DNA of 64,000 nucleotides from CAYWFP01 sp964457365 (lineage in GTDB: Bacteria > Planctomycetota > SZUA-567). The stretch is taken from positions 1 to 64,000 of the forward strand of contig CAYWFP010000001.1 of NCBI GenBank assembly GCA_964457365.1. The letters are read 5' to 3'. Made by a program: the position numbers and the translations under genes. The number at the start of each line of letters is the position of its first letter. Positions within the stretch are counted from its first letter, which is position 1. Positions 62,621-64,000 of this stretch are shown here, piece by piece. The notes beneath the pieces are model-generated. The model was not told the origin of the DNA, did no database searches, and saw only the letters and a list, made by a program, of their open reading frames with translations.

Positions 62621-63430
62621 ATGGCCAAGAAGAAGCGCCGCCTGAGCGCGAAGACCGCGAACAGGCACGCGCTCTACGAACAGGCGGTTCAGTGCCCCGA
62701 AGCCGACGTCGACTTTGTCGAGAAGGTGTTCAAGAAACGCAACAGGCGCAAGCCGCGACTCCTGCGCGAGGATTTCTGCGGCACCGCCGTCACCGCCGCG
62801 GAATTCGTCAAGCGCCACGCGGACAACCGCGCGCTCGGGGTCGACCTCGACGCCGAGACGCTCGCCTGGGGGCGCGAGCGTCATCTCGAACCGCTCGGCG
62901 AACGCGCCGCGCACGTAACGCTGATCCACGACAACGTGCTGGCGGTGAACGAACCGCGGGTCGAGGTGGTGCTGGCGATGAACTTCAGCTACTTCATCTT
63001 CAAGACGCGCCCGGAGCTGGCGGCCTACTTCGCCGCGGTGCGCAACGCCCTCCTGCCCGGCGGACTCTTCGTCCTCGACATCTACGGCGGCACCGAGGCG
63101 CAGCAGACGCTGAAGGAGAAGAAGAAGAAGGACGGCTTCACCTACGTCTGGGACCAGCACGAGTTCAATCCCATCACCAACGAGGCGGTCAACTACATCC
63201 ACTTCCACTTCCCCGACGGCTCGAAGATGAAGAAAGCCTTCAGCTACGACTGGCGGCTCTGGACGGCGCGGGAGGTTACGGACCTGTTGGCCGAGGCCGG
63301 GTTCGCCCGCACCGACGTCTACTGGGAAGGCTGGGACGAGAAGCGCGAGGAGGGCGACGGCGTCTTCAAGAAGCGGACCCGCGCCGAGAACTGCGAGGGG
63401 TGGATCGCCTACATCGTGGCGGAGACATGA
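62621..63430 (+). CDS. Class I SAM-dependent methyltransferase
   Basis: This 269-residue protein has a Lys-rich N-terminus (MAKKKRRLSAKTANRHALYE). The Rossmann methyltransferase core follows: motif I LLREDFCGTAVTAAEF (about 48-63), an acidic residue in ALGVDLDAETL, motif IV VVLAMNFSYFIFK and LLPGGLFVLDIYGG. The C-terminal WEGWDEKREEGDGVFKKR is conserved in this unnamed family. The ATG at 62621 has AAGGAGA 9 bases upstream; one at 62591 does not. The substrate is unknown. It overlaps the glycosyltransferase gene by 4 bases. Confidence 0.86.
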   Translation: MAKKKRRLSAKTANRHALYEQAVQCPEADVDFVEKVFKKRNRRKPRLLREDFCGTAVTAAEFVKRHADNRALGVDLDAETLAWGRERHLEPLGERAAHVTLIHDNVLAVNEPRVEVVLAMNFSYFIFKTRPELAAYFAAVRNALLPGGLFVLDIYGGTEAQQTLKEKKKKDGFTYVWDQHEFNPITNEAVNYIHFHFPDGSKMKKAFSYDWRLWTAREVTDLLAEAGFARTDVYWEGWDEKREEGDGVFKKRTRAENCEGWIAYIVAET

Positions 63431-64000
63431 GCGAACGCGTGTCCATCGTCATGCTGGCGTGCGACAAGAGCCGCTACACGCGCCGGACGCTCGAGAGCCT
63501 GCTGGGCTCGACGCACGACGCGGTGGAGGTCGTGCTGCTCGATAACGGCTCGACCGACGATACGCCCGCGGTCTTCGCCGGGTTCGCGGCGGAGGCGGGG
63601 AAACGCGGCTGGACGGTGAAGAGGTTGCACGAGGCGGAGAATATCGGCGCGGTCGCCGGCCGCAACCGGGCGCTCGCGGAAGTCGGCGGCGACTACGTGG
63701 TCTTTCTCGACAACGACGTCGTGCTCGGCGTGCGAAGCTGGATGGAGAAGATGATCCGCGCGCTGCGGGCGGAGCCGGATATCGGCATTCTCGGCCCGAA
63801 GATCCTGTTTGCGGAAGGAACCAATCCGATCCAGCAGGCCGGCTGCACGGTCTGCCGCGGCGGGCGGGTGGTCTTCCGCGGCCGCGGGGCCGCACGCGAC
63901 GATCCGCGCTATGACGAGGCGTGCGACGCGCAGGCGTTGATCAGCGCGTGCTGGATGATGCCGAAGGACGTGGCGGACGCGCTCGGGCCGCTGGACATGC
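63427..64000 (+). CDS. Family 2 glycosyltransferase, C-terminus beyond window
   Basis: The visible 191 codons show the GT2 nucleotide-sugar fold: VSIVMLACDKSRYTRRTLES, VVLLDNGSTDDTP (Asp for UDP-sugar), ENIGAVAGRNRALAE and the DxD-type VVFLDNDVVLG (about 97-107). It transfers a sugar to a glycan or lipid acceptor. The ATG overlaps the methyltransferase stop (ATGA). The protein is cut at the window edge, so I cannot see the C-terminal helices or partner genes. Confidence 0.9.
   Translation, partial: MSERVSIVMLACDKSRYTRRTLESLLGSTHDAVEVVLLDNGSTDDTPAVFAGFAAEAGKRGWTVKRLHEAENIGAVAGRNRALAEVGGDYVVFLDNDVVLGVRSWMEKMIRALRAEPDIGILGPKILFAEGTNPIQQAGCTVCRGGRVVFRGRGAARDDPRYDEACDAQALISACWMMPKDVADALGPLDM

Overview
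This window is GC-rich bacterial chromosome, almost certainly from a Gram-negative organism: there is an outer-membrane secretin, several lipoproteins and many signal peptides. The gene mix resembles Planctomycetes, Lentisphaerae and related PVC or candidate phyla. It includes DUF3568 and DUF4416 proteins, sialidase-fold (BNR) proteins beside a DapA-like aldolase, a GH71-like secreted protein and many small membrane proteins. That placement is an inference. I see no rRNA, tRNA or CRISPR array.

Left arm (1-12 kb): a minus-strand operon encodes a DapA/NanA-family aldolase, two BNR proteins and an FAD oxidoreductase. It is divergent from an FCD-type GntR regulator. A perfect ATTGTATACAAT palindrome overlaps the predicted -10 boxes of both divergent promoters, so this looks like one self-contained catabolic regulon. 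Two large secreted glycoside-hydrolase-like proteins, a DUF188 protein and a URO-D-family protein follow on the plus strand.

12-18 kb carries an AsnB-type amidotransferase, an EAL-HDOD protein, two hypotheticals and a universal stress protein. 17.6-26.4 kb is the replication core on the minus strand: dnaA, dnaN, dciA (DUF721), gyrB, a 75-residue membrane protein and gyrA. recF is absent. A perfect parS palindrome lies just upstream of dnaA, where strand composition also flips, which marks this as the likely origin region.

26-37 kb (mostly plus strand) holds a secretin, small lipoprotein and membrane genes, a large minus-strand lipoprotein with a phosphoesterase-like and a CBM9-like part, PilZ and GNAT genes, a zinc-ribbon membrane protein and the CCA-adding enzyme. 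36.7-43 kb (minus strand) holds a secreted repeat protein behind a near-consensus sigma-54 promoter, a hybrid histidine kinase, metF-folD (FolD with replaced catalytic residues) and a LysM protein.

43-64 kb holds an FAD-linked oxidase, glmS, two stand-alone receiver proteins, a translationally coupled operon (DUF3592, an alpha/beta-hydrolase-ketopantoate reductase fusion, an enolase-superfamily enzyme, an O-antigen-ligase-like protein), an SH3 envelope protein, a HEAT-repeat protein, an ECF sigma factor with a probable membrane regulator, a truncated amino-acid permease remnant, DUF4416, a YycJ-like hydrolase, a methyltransferase and a glycosyltransferase cut by the window end.
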